The notes below the pieces were generated by a model, which did not search any database, was not told the DNA's origin, and saw only the letters and a program-made list of their open reading frames with translations. DNA of 64,000 nucleotides, taken from assembly GCF_900110275.1 (NCBI RefSeq), contig NZ_FODC01000003.1, positions 372,001 through 436,000 of the forward strand, in the 5' to 3' direction. Made by a program: the position numbers and the translations under genes. How positions within the stretch are numbered: the stretch's first letter is position 1; each line of letters begins with the position of its first letter. The DNA is from Duganella sp. CF517. Its GTDB lineage: Bacteria > Pseudomonadota > Gammaproteobacteria > Burkholderiales > Burkholderiaceae_D. Shown piece by piece: positions 28,492-37,441 of the stretch.

Positions 28492-30687
28492 TCAAACCGC
28501 CGCCTTCGACCGCGCCGCATGCAATTTCTTGTAGCTGTCGATCAAACGCTCGTGCCGGTCCAAGCCCTCCAGTTTCATGCTCGTTGGCGTCAAACCGTAG
28601 AACCGCACGCTACCGTCCATCGATCCCAGCACCGCACCCATCCTCTCATCGCCGAACATGCGGCGGAAATTGACCACGTAGTCTTCCAGTTCCAGGTCGT
28701 CGTCCAGCTCCACCTCCAGCACCACGTTCAGGGCCTGATAGAACAGTCCGCGGTCGAGCGAGTTGTCGTTGTACTGCAGGAAGGCTTCCACCAGCTCTTT
28801 CGCCTCTTCGAACTGCTGCAAGGCCACGTTGATCAGCAGCTTCAACTCCAGCGTGGTCAACTGGCCCCATGGCGTGTTTTCGTCAAATTCGACGCCGATC
28901 AACGTGGCGATGTCGCCGTATTCGTCCAGCTCGTTATCGTCCAGACGTTCCAGCAGCGCCTCCAGCGCGGCATCATCCAGGCTATGCAAGTTCAACACAT
29001 CGGCGCGGAACAACAGCGATTTGTTGGTGTTATCCCAGATCAGATCTTCCACCGGATACACTTCCGAGTAACCCGGCACCAGAATCCTGCACGCGGTCGA
29101 CCCCAACTGGTCGTAGACGGCCATGTAGACCTCTTTGCCCATTTCTTCGAGAATGCCGAACAAGGTCGCGGCTTCATCGACATTGGAGTTTTCGCCGTGG
29201 CCGGAGAAATCCCATTCGACGAATTCGTAATCGGCTTTGGCGCTAAAGAAGCGCCACGACACGATGCCGCTGGAATCGATGAAGTGTTCGACGAAGTTAT
29301 TCGGCTCTGTCACGGCGTTGCTGACAAACGTCGGCCGAGGCAAATCGTTCAAGCCTTCGAAGCTGCGACCCTGCAGCAATTCCGTCAGGCTGCGCTCCAG
29401 CGCCACTTCCAGGCTCGGGTGCGCGCCGAACGAGGCGAACACGCCGCCCGTGCGTGGATTCATTAACGTCACGCACATCACCGGATACGTGCCGCCCAGC
29501 GACGCATCCTTGACCAGCACCGGGAAGCCCTGCTCTTCAAGGCCTTTAATGCCGGCCACGATGCCGGGGTATTTCGCCAGGACTTCTTGTGGCACGTCCG
29601 GCAAGGCGATCTCGCCCTCCAGAATTTCGCGTTTAACCGCCCTCTCGAAAATTTCCGACAGACATTGCACTTGCGCTTCCGCCAGCGTGTTACCCGCGCT
29701 CATCCCATTGCTGACAAAGAGGTTTTCGACCAGGTTTGACGGGAAATATATGACCTCGCCATCCGACTGCCGCACGAACGGCAGCGAACAGATACCGCGT
29801 TCTTTATTACCCGAATTGGTGTCGTACAGATGCGAGCCGCGCAGCTCGCGGTCGGCATTGTAGATTTCCAGGCAGTACTCATCCAGGATTTCGGACGGCA
29901 GCGCATCTTTGCGGCCGGGCTTGAACCAACGTTCGTTCGGGTAATGGACGAAGGCGGCGTTGGCGATGTCTTCGCCCCAATACGCGCCCGCATAGAAATG
30001 ATTGCAGTTCAGACGCTCGATATACTCGCCCAAGGCGGACGCCAACGCGCTTTCCTTGGTCGATCCCTTGCCGTTGGTGAAGCACATTGGCGAGTGCGCA
30101 TCGCGGATATGCAGCGACCAGACGTTGGGTACGATATTGCGCCACGATGCGATTTCGATTTTGATGCCCAAGCCCGCCAAAACGCCGGACATGTTGGCGA
30201 TGGTTTGCTCAAGCGGCAGGTCCTTGCCGACGATATAGGTGTTCGATTCGCCGGCCGGCTTCATGGTCAGCAACGCTTGGGCGTCCGCATCCAGATTCTC
30301 GACCTCTTCGATGACGAATTCGGGGCCGGCCTGCACCACTTTTTTGACCGTGCAACGGTCGATGGAACGCAGGATACCCTGGCGGTCCTTTTCCGAGATA
30401 TCCGCCGGCAGTTCGACCTGGATCTTGAAAATCTGCTGATAGCGGTTTTCCGGATCGACGATATTGTTCTGCGACAGGCGGATGTTTTCAGTAGGAATAT
30501 TGCGAGTTACGCAATACAATTTGACGAAGTAAGCGGCGCACAAGGCCGACGAGGCCAGGAAATAGTCGAACGGCCCGGGGGCCGAGCCATCGCCCTTGTA
30601 GCGAATCGGCTGGTCGACGATGACCGTGAAATCATCGAATTTAGCTTCAAGACGTAGCTTATCGAGAAAGTTGACCTTAATTTCCAT
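28492..30687 (-). CDS. OsmC-YcaO fusion protein (YcaO of the RimO-accessory type)
   Basis: 731 residues from ATG 30687, chosen because MEIKVNFLDKLRLEAKFDDF is the natural start of an OsmC domain; an upstream in-frame extension of 43 residues looks non-coding. Residues about 1-140 are OsmC-like (PGPFDYFLASSALCAAYFVK with the redox Cys region and TRNIP). Residues about 145-580 form a YcaO ATP-binding core (GKGSTKESALASALGEYIERL, SAGNTLAEAQVQCLSEIFERA). The C-terminal 150 residues are the helical tail of E. coli YcaO, which assists RimO in methylthiolation of ribosomal protein S12. Not in an operon with RiPP genes; the peptide cluster is 14 kb away. Confidence 0.85.
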   Translation of the reverse strand: MEIKVNFLDKLRLEAKFDDFTVIVDQPIRYKGDGSAPGPFDYFLASSALCAAYFVKLYCVTRNIPTENIRLSQNNIVDPENRYQQIFKIQVELPADISEKDRQGILRSIDRCTVKKVVQAGPEFVIEEVENLDADAQALLTMKPAGESNTYIVGKDLPLEQTIANMSGVLAGLGIKIEIASWRNIVPNVWSLHIRDAHSPMCFTNGKGSTKESALASALGEYIERLNCNHFYAGAYWGEDIANAAFVHYPNERWFKPGRKDALPSEILDEYCLEIYNADRELRGSHLYDTNSGNKERGICSLPFVRQSDGEVIYFPSNLVENLFVSNGMSAGNTLAEAQVQCLSEIFERAVKREILEGEIALPDVPQEVLAKYPGIVAGIKGLEEQGFPVLVKDASLGGTYPVMCVTLMNPRTGGVFASFGAHPSLEVALERSLTELLQGRSFEGLNDLPRPTFVSNAVTEPNNFVEHFIDSSGIVSWRFFSAKADYEFVEWDFSGHGENSNVDEAATLFGILEEMGKEVYMAVYDQLGSTACRILVPGYSEVYPVEDLIWDNTNKSLLFRADVLNLHSLDDAALEALLERLDDNELDEYGDIATLIGVEFDENTPWGQLTTLELKLLINVALQQFEEAKELVEAFLQYNDNSLDRGLFYQALNVVLEVELDDDLELEDYVVNFRRMFGDERMGAVLGSMDGSVRFYGLTPTSMKLEGLDRHERLIDSYKKLHAARSKAAV

Positions 30688-30807
30688 GGGGATTTCCAAT
30701 CTGGTGCGCAAAAATGAGTTGGCCGCCATTATCCGTTGTTTTGGCCGTGAGGCATAGGCCGTTGGCGGCTGCGCCCTGCCTTCGCCAGCGAAGTCTTGAC
30801 CGGGCGC

Positions 30808-30836
30808 GGGCCACACCCGTAGTGCGCGGGTGGCCC
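30808..30836 (-). terminator. Hairpin at the end of the ars operon
   Basis: GGGCCACACCCG (30808-30819) pairs with CGGGTGGCCC (30827-30836), one bulge, 15 bases beyond the arsH stop. No T-run follows on the minus strand, so its termination strength is uncertain. Confidence 0.4.
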
Positions 30837-30850
30837 CTCTTACGGCGCGC

Positions 30851-31567
30851 TCATATTTTTCCGACGGCAGCGTCGATCACTTTCATTTGCCGTTCGTTGC
30901 GTTCGCTGTAACGGTCCGTCAGGTAGTCGGACCGGCCGCGCAGTAACAGCGTCATCTTGAATAGTTCTTCCATCACATCGACCACGCGGTCGTAGTAGGC
31001 GGACGGCCGCATGCGCCCCGCGTCGTCGAACTCCTTGTACGCCATCGGCACCGAAGACTGGTTGGGAATGGTGAACATGCGCATCCATCGCCCCAGCAGG
31101 CGCAGCGTGTTGACCACGTTGAACGACTGCGAGCCGCCGCACACTTGCATCACCGCCAGGGTCCGTCCCTGGCTGGGGCGGATTGCACCCATCTCCAGCG
31201 GAATCCAGTCGATCTGGTTCTTCATCACGGCGGTGACGGCGCCGTGGCGTTCCGGGCTGCACCACACCTGGCCCTCGGACCACAGGCACAGGTCGCGCAA
31301 CTCCACCACTTTCGGATGATCGTCCGCCACGCTCCCGGCCATCGGCAGTTCCATCGGATCGAAGATCGTGACCTCGGCGCCGAGGTGTTCCAGGATGCGG
31401 GCCGCCTCCTCGGTCAGGAAGCGGCTGAATGAGCGTTCCCGCAGCGAACCATACAGCATCAGGATGCGTGGCGGGTGGCTCTGGTCGCCGACCTGGGCCA
31501 GCTTGTCCAGCTTTGGCAAGTCGAGTTGCTCGGGATTGATGTTGGGCAGGTTGGTAATCTTTTCCAT
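30851..31567 (-). CDS. arsH: Arsenical resistance protein ArsH (NADPH-dependent FMN oxidoreductase)
   Basis: 238 residues. Flavodoxin-like fold with [19 protein letters not shown] as the phosphate loop, [24 protein letters not shown] and [19 protein letters not shown] as FMN-site segments; these are diagnostic for ArsH. Family knowledge: ArsH oxidises trivalent organoarsenicals and can reduce quinones or metals with NADPH. It is the last gene of arsR-arsC-arsB-arsH, 19 bases after arsB. Confidence 0.93.
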   Translation of the reverse strand: MEKITNLPNINPEQLDLPKLDKLAQVGDQSHPPRILMLYGSLRERSFSRFLTEEAARILEHLGAEVTIFDPMELPMAGSVADDHPKVVELRDLCLWSEGQVWCSPERHGAVTAVMKNQIDWIPLEMGAIRPSQGRTLAVMQVCGGSQSFNVVNTLRLLGRWMRMFTIPNQSSVPMAYKEFDDAGRMRPSAYYDRVVDVMEELFKMTLLLRGRSDYLTDRYSERNERQMKVIDAAVGKI

Positions 31568-31586
31568 AGTTGGTCCGGGTTGTTGT

Positions 31587-32867
31587 TCAAGCGAGCCGCA
31601 ACGCCAGCGCGGCCAAGGTGATTAATAGTACCGGCAAGGTCAGCACGATACCGACACGAAAATAGTAGCCCCACGATATTTTGATGTCCTTGCTCGACAG
31701 GACGTGCAGCCACAGCAAGGTGGCGAGGCTGCCGATCGGCGTGATTTTCGGACCGAGGTCGCTACCGATGACGTTGGCATAGATCATCGCCTCGCGCACC
31801 GCGCCCTGGGCCGTGGTCGCGTCGATCGACAGCGCGCCGATCAGCACGGTCGGCATATTGTTCATGACCGACGACAGCAACGCCGTGATCAAACCGGTCC
31901 CCAGCGCCGCGCCCCACACGCCGTGGCTGGCACATTGGTTCAGGACGCCGGTCAGGTAAGCGGTCAACCCGGCGTTGCGCAAGCCATACACCACCAGGTA
32001 CATGCCGAGCGAGAAGACCACGATGTGCCAGGGCGCGTTGCGCAGCACGTCGCGCGTCGAAATCTTTTGGCCGCGCGCCGCGACCACCAGCAGCAAGACC
32101 GCGCCGGCCGCCGCGACAGCGCTGATCGGTACGCCCAGCTGGTCCAGCCAGAAGAAGCCCACCAACAGCAGGCCCAGCACCCACCAGCCGGTGATGAAGG
32201 TGGCGCGGTCGTGGATCGCCGCGTGCGGCGCCTTCAACTGGGCCAGCTCGTAGTCGGCCGGAATGTCCTTGCGGAAGAACCACATCAACGCGGCCAGGGT
32301 GGCGGCCACGGAGACCAGGTTGACCGGCACCATGACGGCGGCGTAGCGGGCAAAGCCGATGTCGAAATAATCGGCCGACACGATATTGACCAGATTGGAC
32401 ACCACCAGCGGCAGGCTGGCCGTATCGGCGATGAAGCCGGCCGCCATCACGAAGGCCAAGGTGGCCTTGGCGGAAAAGCGCAGCGCGCGCAGCATGGCGA
32501 TGACGATCGGCGTCAGTATCAACGCCGCGCCGTCGTTGGCGAACAGCGTGGCAACGGCGGCGCCCAGCAGGACCAGCAGCACGAACAAGCGCGTGCCGCT
32601 ACCGCGTCCCCAGCGCGCCACGTGCAGCGCGGCCCACTCGAAAAAGCCGGCCTTGTCCAGTAGCAAGCTGATGATAATCACCGCCACAAAGGTACCGGTG
32701 GCGTTCCAGACGATGTGCCACACAACGGGGATATCGGCGACATGGATCACGCCCGCCAGCAGCGCCACGGCGGCGCCGGCGGCCGCGCTCCAGCCGATGC
32801 CCAGCCCGCGCGGCTGCCAGATGACCAAAATCAATGTGGCAAGAAAAATCAACAATGCAGCAAGCAC
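31587..32867 (-). CDS. arsB: Arsenite efflux membrane protein ArsB
   Basis: 426 residues, about the size of E. coli ArsB, with 11-12 hydrophobic helices spread over its length (for example [20 protein letters not shown] at the start, [20 protein letters not shown] and [20 protein letters not shown]). The last segment, with Asn-Asp-Gly and Gly-Ser-Asp-Leu-Gly-Pro, is typical of the ArsB/NhaD-like permeases. It exports As(III) across the inner membrane with the proton gradient; no arsA ATPase is present here. Confidence 0.92.
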   Translation of the reverse strand: MLAALLIFLATLILVIWQPRGLGIGWSAAAGAAVALLAGVIHVADIPVVWHIVWNATGTFVAVIIISLLLDKAGFFEWAALHVARWGRGSGTRLFVLLVLLGAAVATLFANDGAALILTPIVIAMLRALRFSAKATLAFVMAAGFIADTASLPLVVSNLVNIVSADYFDIGFARYAAVMVPVNLVSVAATLAALMWFFRKDIPADYELAQLKAPHAAIHDRATFITGWWVLGLLLVGFFWLDQLGVPISAVAAAGAVLLLVVAARGQKISTRDVLRNAPWHIVVFSLGMYLVVYGLRNAGLTAYLTGVLNQCASHGVWGAALGTGLITALLSSVMNNMPTVLIGALSIDATTAQGAVREAMIYANVIGSDLGPKITPIGSLATLLWLHVLSSKDIKISWGYYFRVGIVLTLPVLLITLAALALRLA

Positions 32868-32902
32868 GGCAAGTCCTTGGTACTCAGGGGTACGGATTTG
32901 GG

Positions 32903-33397
32903 TTATGTGGTGATGCGGCCGATTTTGTCGAGCTCGGCTTTCAGTGCTGCTTTGTCGTTGGCCAGCCCGGCCAGCGGCAAAGCCAGGAACGCTTCGATGC
33001 GCGCGCGGATGATGCCGTAGGTCCGCTCGAACGCCGTGTCGATCTCCTCTTCCGTGCCGACCACGTGGCCGGGGTCGTCAACGCCCCAATGCGTGCGCGT
33101 CACCGGGCCCAGGTAGGCCGGGCAGGTTTCGCCGGCGGCGCTGCCGCACACGGTAACGACGACATCAGGAGTCACCGGGAGGTCGTTCCATGACTTGCTG
33201 AAGTAGCCCTCGGTCGAAATGCCCTTGCTGGCCAGCAGCGACACCGCGCGCGGGTGCAGCTGGCCTGCCGGGTGGCTGCCGGCACTGATCGCCTTTAGTC
33301 CGGCCGGCGCCAGGTGGTTAAACGTCGCTTCGGAGATGACGGAACGGCAGGAGTTGCCGGTGCAAAGGAAAAGGACGGTCTGGGCTTGTTCTTGCAT
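32903..33397 (-). CDS. arsC: Arsenate reductase ArsC, low-molecular-weight phosphatase type
   Basis: 164 residues from ATG 33397, with GGAGAAATCAC just upstream. The phosphatase P-loop is [17 protein letters not shown] (Cys-x5-Arg/Ser), and the redox Cys and Asp positions are in [18 protein letters not shown] and [12 protein letters not shown]. These place it with thioredoxin- or mycothiol/glutaredoxin-coupled LMW-PTP reductases rather than the E. coli plasmid type. It reduces As(V) to As(III) for ArsB. The Cys pair spacing favours thioredoxin coupling. Confidence 0.9.
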   Translation of the reverse strand: MQEQAQTVLFLCTGNSCRSVISEATFNHLAPAGLKAISAGSHPAGQLHPRAVSLLASKGISTEGYFSKSWNDLPVTPDVVVTVCGSAAGETCPAYLGPVTRTHWGVDDPGHVVGTEEEIDTAFERTYGIIRARIEAFLALPLAGLANDKAALKAELDKIGRITT

Positions 33398-33432
33398 GTG
33401 ATTTCTCCGGGTTGGTTGGAAAGCGAATCTGT

Positions 33433-33741
33433 TCAGCAGCCGGCCGGGCCGCAGGGAACGCCGCCGCAGCAGTTCTCCGTCAGGTAGCCGATCAGGCCGT
33501 TCATGACGGCGACGTCGGCCGAGTAAATGACGAACCGCCCCTCGCTGCGCGACGTGATCAGCTTGGCGTGGGTCAGCTCCTTCAAGTGAAACGACAGCGA
33601 TGACGGCGCGATGTCCAGATGCTCGGCGATCTTCGTGGCCGCCATGCCGCCAGGACCGATCTGCACCAGCAACCGGAAAATTGCCAGCCTGCTCTCCTGC
33701 GCGATGGCAGCCAGCGCCGCTAAAACGTCCTTGGTTTCCAT
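33433..33741 (-). CDS. arsR: ArsR/SmtB-family arsenic-responsive repressor
   Basis: 102 residues from ATG 33741 (GGAAGCAGG upstream); an ATG at 33756 adds five residues but has no ribosome binding site. The winged helix shows ESRLAIFRLLVQIGPGGMAA, IAEHLDIAPSSLSFHLKEL and SRSEGRFVIYSADV. The As(III) site is not the classic ELCVCDL in the recognition helix; instead cysteines are clustered at the C-terminus (ENCCGGVPCGPAGC), as in the Acidithiobacillus/Corynebacterium-like variants where a different Cys set binds the metalloid. It is first in the ars operon and should repress its own promoter. Confidence 0.9.
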   Translation of the reverse strand: METKDVLAALAAIAQESRLAIFRLLVQIGPGGMAATKIAEHLDIAPSSLSFHLKELTHAKLITSRSEGRFVIYSADVAVMNGLIGYLTENCCGGVPCGPAGC

Positions 33742-33776
33742 AAGGCCTGCTTCCATAATTCGATAATGATTGAAAT

Positions 33777-33805
33777 ATCATAACGCGTTGATTACGATAA
33801 TTCAA
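33777..33805 (-). promoter_or_regulatory. ars operon promoter and likely ArsR operator region
   Basis: TTGAAT (33805-33800) and TATGAT (33782-33777) on the minus strand, with 17 bases between them, lie 35 bases upstream of arsR. The flanks repeat AT-rich ATTCGATAAT / ACGATAATTC / GTATCGAAG elements between 33758 and 33817, which are plausible ArsR contacts. Confidence 0.55.
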
Positions 33806-33825
33806 ATAGTATCGAAGCATATTGA

Positions 33826-34128
33826 CATCTTGATGACATCGACTTATTCTCGGCGACGGTGGTGGCCTCCCAACGTGGAGCCGGCACCGGCGGCCTGTTG
33901 TTCGAGGCACTCAAAGGGCTAGCGATGTCACGCGGCATCGGCACGCCGTACCTGCTGACGACCACCGCCACAGCGTTCTTCGCCCGACGCGGATTCACGG
34001 AATGCACCCGCGATGAGGTCCCCGCAGCGCTGCACTTCGCGCGAATTTCAGGGCGCGTGCCAATTGCGGCGCCATATCCGGCGCGATGGCCAAGGCCGCC
34101 GGCCCGATCGTGGCGGCGGCGATTTTGA
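33826..34128 (+). pseudogene. Remnant of an arsenic-linked GNAT acetyltransferase (ArsN-like)
   Basis: The frame opens after a stop at 33823-33825 with no good start and reads TVVASQRGAGTGGLLFEALK, then GTPYLLTTTATAFFARRGFT and RDEVPAALHF. This is the acetyl-CoA-binding half of the GNAT fold as seen in ArsN2-type proteins of ars clusters. The N-terminal half is missing, and after DEVPAALHFARIS the expected ending (EF..LCP..) appears only in another frame (REFQGACQ), indicating a frameshift. It lies divergent to arsR, the usual neighbour, so it is probably a dead member of the resistance island. Confidence 0.55.
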
Positions 34129-34200
34129 GCGGCCACGCCAACCCGGCCGTCGTGCTGGTCATGGCGGGCGCGACGACCAAGCATCCACGCCGGTGCAATC
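34068..34200 (+). pseudogene. Unidentified membrane-protein fragment, possibly an MFS transporter end
   Basis: The frame reads GAISGAMAKAAGPIVAAAIL then SGHANPAVVLVMAGATTKHP, a hydrophobic pair of segments with AKAAGP as in helix 11-12 of MFS exporters, without start or upstream helices. It overlaps the GNAT remnant in another frame. The rest of the gap up to the pectate lyase (about 34200-34658) shows no gene, repeat or clear promoter. Confidence 0.3.
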
Positions 34201-34658
34201 TTGAGTGGCGAACTGGCTTGCAACTTGGTATGCGGCGTGACATAAATCCAACATTGCAAATTTCTTTCGCCAGGATTAGTATTCATTCATCGACGCCGAT
34301 ACGCGCCCATCCGGGTACGCCGGCGCCGGTTCCTTGACCTGCGCGAACTCGGCCCACCGCCCTCCTCGCAACGGCGACAGGTACGCAAGGTGCCTGTTTC
34401 AGCCATCGCCGTCCGGATGCTGAATGTTTGTCCGTACCCACCCAGTTGGAAAATGTCCGTCGCGACCCGCGGTGGCGGTCCGCCACCGGCTCCGGCCGGC
34501 ATTGTTGTCGGCTTTCGATCGAACATCGAGATCGGAAATCGACCTCGCATTGCCTCAGGCAAGGCGCCCACACGCGGGTACGGATCGTAGCGCGAGCAGA
34601 AAACGAAGCGTTCACAAAAGAACGCACGCCGCACGTTACTTCCACATTGGAGACACGC

Positions 34659-36101
34659 ATGAAACTCACAGTCCTCGCCGCCAGCATGCTGCTGGCCACT
34701 TCCGCGCAAGCGGCCATCGACGCCGCCACCCTGGTCGGCGCCAGCACGCCGCTGCAAACCGCCCAGTACGGCGTGCGCAATTACTCGGCCCCGGTGCTGG
34801 TCGACGGCAAGCACGCCCCCGCCGGCTACATGGCCGCGCCCAAGCTGCCGACCTGGCAGTTCGCGTCGGCCGATCCGACCGGCGGCGTGCTCTCCTTCGA
34901 GCGCCAGAGCGCGCCAGCCGCCGGCTGGCACGCCTGGTCGCGCAAGGGCAATGTGGTGGTGACGGGCGGCGGCTCGGCCAGCGCCAACCGCGTCTATACC
35001 GTCTACAACGGCCAGCAGTTGATCGCCGCTATCCAGCAGGCCGGCAACGAGCCTAAGATCATCCGCGTGATCGGCCACATCGATCTGCGCTGGAGCCAGA
35101 ACAATACCGTCTTCCGTGAGTACACCAGCTATTCGGACCAGAAGTTCGGCGGCTCGATCAGCCTGCCGTCGAATACGACGCTGGTGGGTATCAACGATGC
35201 GCAAGGCCGGCCGGCGCGCATCAGCGGCACAGCGGTGCTGATCGGCGGCGAGCTGGCGCTGGCGCCTGGCGGCGATCCCGAGTCGGACTTCAAGAAGTGG
35301 ATCGCCGACGGCAAAGACGGCGACGATTATCCAACCTGGACCCGCAACATCATCGTCCGCAACCTGGTGCTCGACACGCCGTGGGACGTCAATCCCGAGG
35401 ATTCGGCCAACGCCTACGCCGACGGCATAACGCTGGGACGGGCGCAGAATATTTATATCGACCACCTGACAGTCAGCGACGGCGACACGCCCGATTCGAT
35501 GGCCACCGGCACCTATAAAACCCGGCACGACGGCGCGCTCGACGTGGTGCGCGGCAGCGATTACGTCACCATCGCCAACAGCCTGTTTGCCAAGCACCAC
35601 AAGACCACGCTGGTGGGCAACGGCGATTCCGGCCGCGCCTGGAGCGACGCCGGCCGCCTGCACGTGACGTTCGCGGGCAACTGGTGGAATGGCGCCACCA
35701 CGCGCCTGCCGCTGAACCGCTTTGGCCAGGTGCACATGTTCAACAACGTCGTCACCGGCAGCACCACGACCACCAATTCTGACCTCAAGTTCGAAGGCGG
35801 CAGCGATGCCCGCTACCAGTCGAACATGCTGCTGCAGAACAACTACTACACCATCGAAGGATTGAAGGTGGAGGACTTCTGCGGCAAGGTCATCAAGGGT
35901 AAAAGCTTCCTCGGTTTCCGTTCGTCGGGGCATATTTTCAATAGCGACCGCTCGGGCGCCAGCGCGATCGATGGCCAGTGCGGATACGCGCAGCCCAGCG
36001 CGGCGAACTTGTGGACGCCGCCGTATGCGTACACGTTGCAGACGGCGGCGGCCGCGCAAACGGCGGTGCCGGCGAAGGCCGGCGCGGGCAAGCTGAACTA
36101 A
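34659..36101 (+). CDS. Secreted pectate lyase, family PL1
   Basis: 480 residues from ATG 34659 (TTGGAGACACGC before it), signal peptide about 1-19 (MKLTVLAASMLLATSAQA). Right-handed beta-helix with PL1 landmarks: ADGITLGRAQNIYIDHLTVS, HDGALDVVRGSDYVTIANS, FAKHHKTTLVGN (calcium-site Asp residues and the HHK turn) and the catalytic arginine region TTRLPLNRFGQVHMFNNVV. It cleaves de-esterified homogalacturonan by beta-elimination with Ca2+, giving unsaturated oligogalacturonates that PL22 and GH105 enzymes further on in the window can process. Single gene, 5.6 kb from the nearest other cell-wall gene. Confidence 0.92.
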   Translation: MKLTVLAASMLLATSAQAAIDAATLVGASTPLQTAQYGVRNYSAPVLVDGKHAPAGYMAAPKLPTWQFASADPTGGVLSFERQSAPAAGWHAWSRKGNVVVTGGGSASANRVYTVYNGQQLIAAIQQAGNEPKIIRVIGHIDLRWSQNNTVFREYTSYSDQKFGGSISLPSNTTLVGINDAQGRPARISGTAVLIGGELALAPGGDPESDFKKWIADGKDGDDYPTWTRNIIVRNLVLDTPWDVNPEDSANAYADGITLGRAQNIYIDHLTVSDGDTPDSMATGTYKTRHDGALDVVRGSDYVTIANSLFAKHHKTTLVGNGDSGRAWSDAGRLHVTFAGNWWNGATTRLPLNRFGQVHMFNNVVTGSTTTTNSDLKFEGGSDARYQSNMLLQNNYYTIEGLKVEDFCGKVIKGKSFLGFRSSGHIFNSDRSGASAIDGQCGYAQPSAANLWTPPYAYTLQTAAAAQTAVPAKAGAGKLN

Positions 36102-36149
36102 GCGTTCGGCTACTCCTATCTGAACCGATCCAAACCCGCTCTGCACCGC

Positions 36150-36241
36150 GTAGGGCGGATTAGCGACGCGTAATCGGCCATGCATGCGCCGCCAGCGGCT
36201 CAACGATGGCCGATTACGGCGTCCCGCCTAATCCGCCCTAC
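36150..36241. repeat. Large imperfect inverted repeat of the GTAGGGCGGATTA type
   Basis: Left arm 36150-36181 (GTAGGGCGGATTAG then CGTAATCGGCCAT) and right arm 36206-36241 match except for four extra central bases in the right arm. The loop is 24 bases. This is a well-known kind of dispersed intergenic repeat in proteobacteria. Its right arm runs into the CDF gene and supplies that gene's last codons and stop. Confidence 0.8.
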
Positions 36242-36920
36242 GTATTTCAGATATCTTTACCGCCACTGTGCGTGGTGTGGCTTCCGGCGCAGCTGTCGTT
36301 TGCGGGGCGTTGCGCATCTCCGCCCTCGCCTGCTTGATGACCTGGCGCGAGGCGCTCAGCGCCAGGCAGCCCATGATCAGCGCGACGCCGATGTCCGGCC
36401 AGCCGCTTTGCGTGCCGAACACGCCCAGCGCCGCCAGCATGACGGCGACATTGCCGATCGCGTCGTTGCGTGTGCACAGCCACACCGAGCGCATGTTGGC
36501 GTCGCCGTCGCGGTAGGCGTACAGCAGCAACGCGACCGTGCCGTTGGCGACCAGCGCCGCGAAGCCTATGCCGCCCATCATCACCGGCTCGGGAACCGGG
36601 CCCGACACGATATGCCACGCAGCCTTGCCGAGCACGAAGATGCCGTACGACCCCATCGTCGCGCCTTTGAACAGCGCCGTGCGCGAACGCCACATCAGCG
36701 TCGATCCCAGCACCAGCAAGGACAGCGCATAATTGCCGGCGTCGCCGAGAAAATCGACCGCGTCGGCCAGCAGCGCGACGGAGTTACTCGCCAGTCCACC
36801 GGCCAGCTCCACGCCGAACATCAACGCATTCACCACCAGCGCGATCCACAAGATGCGGCGATAACGCGGATCGACCACCGGCTTACCCGGCGTGCAAGCT
36901 CCCGAACAACAGTCAGACAT
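36228..36920 (-). CDS. Cation diffusion facilitator-type heavy-metal transporter
   Basis: 230 residues with a Cys-rich start (SDCCSGACTPG) and six predicted membrane helices. The metal site is seen in ALLADAVDFLGDAGNYALSL (helix 2, Asp pair) and WLCTRNDAIGNVAVMLAAL (helix 5, Asn/Asp in place of the common HxxxD). The long cytoplasmic CDF domain is missing, as in the small CDF group linked to MerR regulators. It is divergent from a CadR-like gene with a MerR-type promoter between, so Cd/Zn/Pb export is expected. The last six or so residues and stop come from the dispersed repeat, replacing whatever end it had. Confidence 0.8.
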   Translation of the reverse strand: MSDCCSGACTPGKPVVDPRYRRILWIALVVNALMFGVELAGGLASNSVALLADAVDFLGDAGNYALSLLVLGSTLMWRSRTALFKGATMGSYGIFVLGKAAWHIVSGPVPEPVMMGGIGFAALVANGTVALLLYAYRDGDANMRSVWLCTRNDAIGNVAVMLAALGVFGTQSGWPDIGVALIMGCLALSASRQVIKQARAEMRNAPQTTAAPEATPRTVAVKISEIRRAD

Positions 36921-36947
36921 GAGCGTTCCTTTCCTTGTATAGTCTCC

Positions 36948-36978
36948 ATTAAAAACCCTGAAGTCACTACAAGGTCAA
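36948..36978 (-). promoter_or_regulatory. MerR/CadR-type promoter of the CDF gene
   Basis: On the minus strand TTGACC (36978-36973) and TTTAAT (36953-36948) are 19 bases apart, the long spacing that MerR-family activators correct. Between them is the imperfect dyad ACCTTGTAG / CTTCAGGGT (36975-36955), close to known CadR/PbrR boxes. Divergent cadR begins 5 bases beyond, so the regulator probably autoregulates. Confidence 0.75.
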
Positions 36979-36982
36979 GCGT

Positions 36983-37396
36983 ATGCAACAGGAACTGAAA
37001 ATCGGTGAACTGGCAGCCGAAACCGGTTATACGGTCGAGGCGATCCGCTACTACGAACGCCAGGGGCTGCTGCCAGCGCCGGCGCGCTCCGGCGGCAACT
37101 ACCGGCTGTATCGCGGCGCGCATCTGGATCGGCTGCGGTTCATCCGCCATTGCCGCTCGCTGGACATGGCGCTGGACGAGATCCGCAGCCTGCTGAACTT
37201 TCGCGATCATCCGGAGCAAAGTTGCGGTGCCGTCAACGCGCTGCTAGACCGGCACGTCGTCGAGGTAGCGGACCGCATCGCGCAGCTGCGCGACCTTGAG
37301 CAGCAACTGCTCGAATTACGGGGACTTTGCACCGATGTACAGACAGCGAAGGATTGCGCCATCCTGCAATGTCTTGGCAAAAATAGTTGTAAATAG
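36983..37396 (+). CDS. cadR: MerR-family Cd(II)/Pb(II)-responsive regulator (CadR/PbrR type)
   Basis: 137 residues. Winged HTH at the start: IGELAAETGYTVEAIRYYER, then GNYRLYRGAHLDRLRFIRHC; a dimerisation helix; and the metal loop cysteines C81 (EQSCGAVN), C116 (RGLCTD) and C125 (KDCAILQC), which match the three metal ligands of CadR/PbrR. The C-terminal tail has C130 and C136. It should bind the dyad in the 62-base divergent gap and switch on the CDF transporter when metal is present. Cd versus Pb or Zn preference cannot be read here. Confidence 0.88.
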   Translation: MQQELKIGELAAETGYTVEAIRYYERQGLLPAPARSGGNYRLYRGAHLDRLRFIRHCRSLDMALDEIRSLLNFRDHPEQSCGAVNALLDRHVVEVADRIAQLRDLEQQLLELRGLCTDVQTAKDCAILQCLGKNSCK

Positions 37397-37441
37397 ATAC
37401 ATAGACTGTTATCGTACTGGAAAATTTTATACGAGACAGTC

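Noticed and set aside
28492..30687. YcaO gene as the heterocycle-forming enzyme of the peptide cluster
   Set aside because: It is 14 kb away with unrelated operons between, is fused to OsmC, and has the C-terminal tail of the RimO-accessory YcaO rather than that of RiPP cyclodehydratases.
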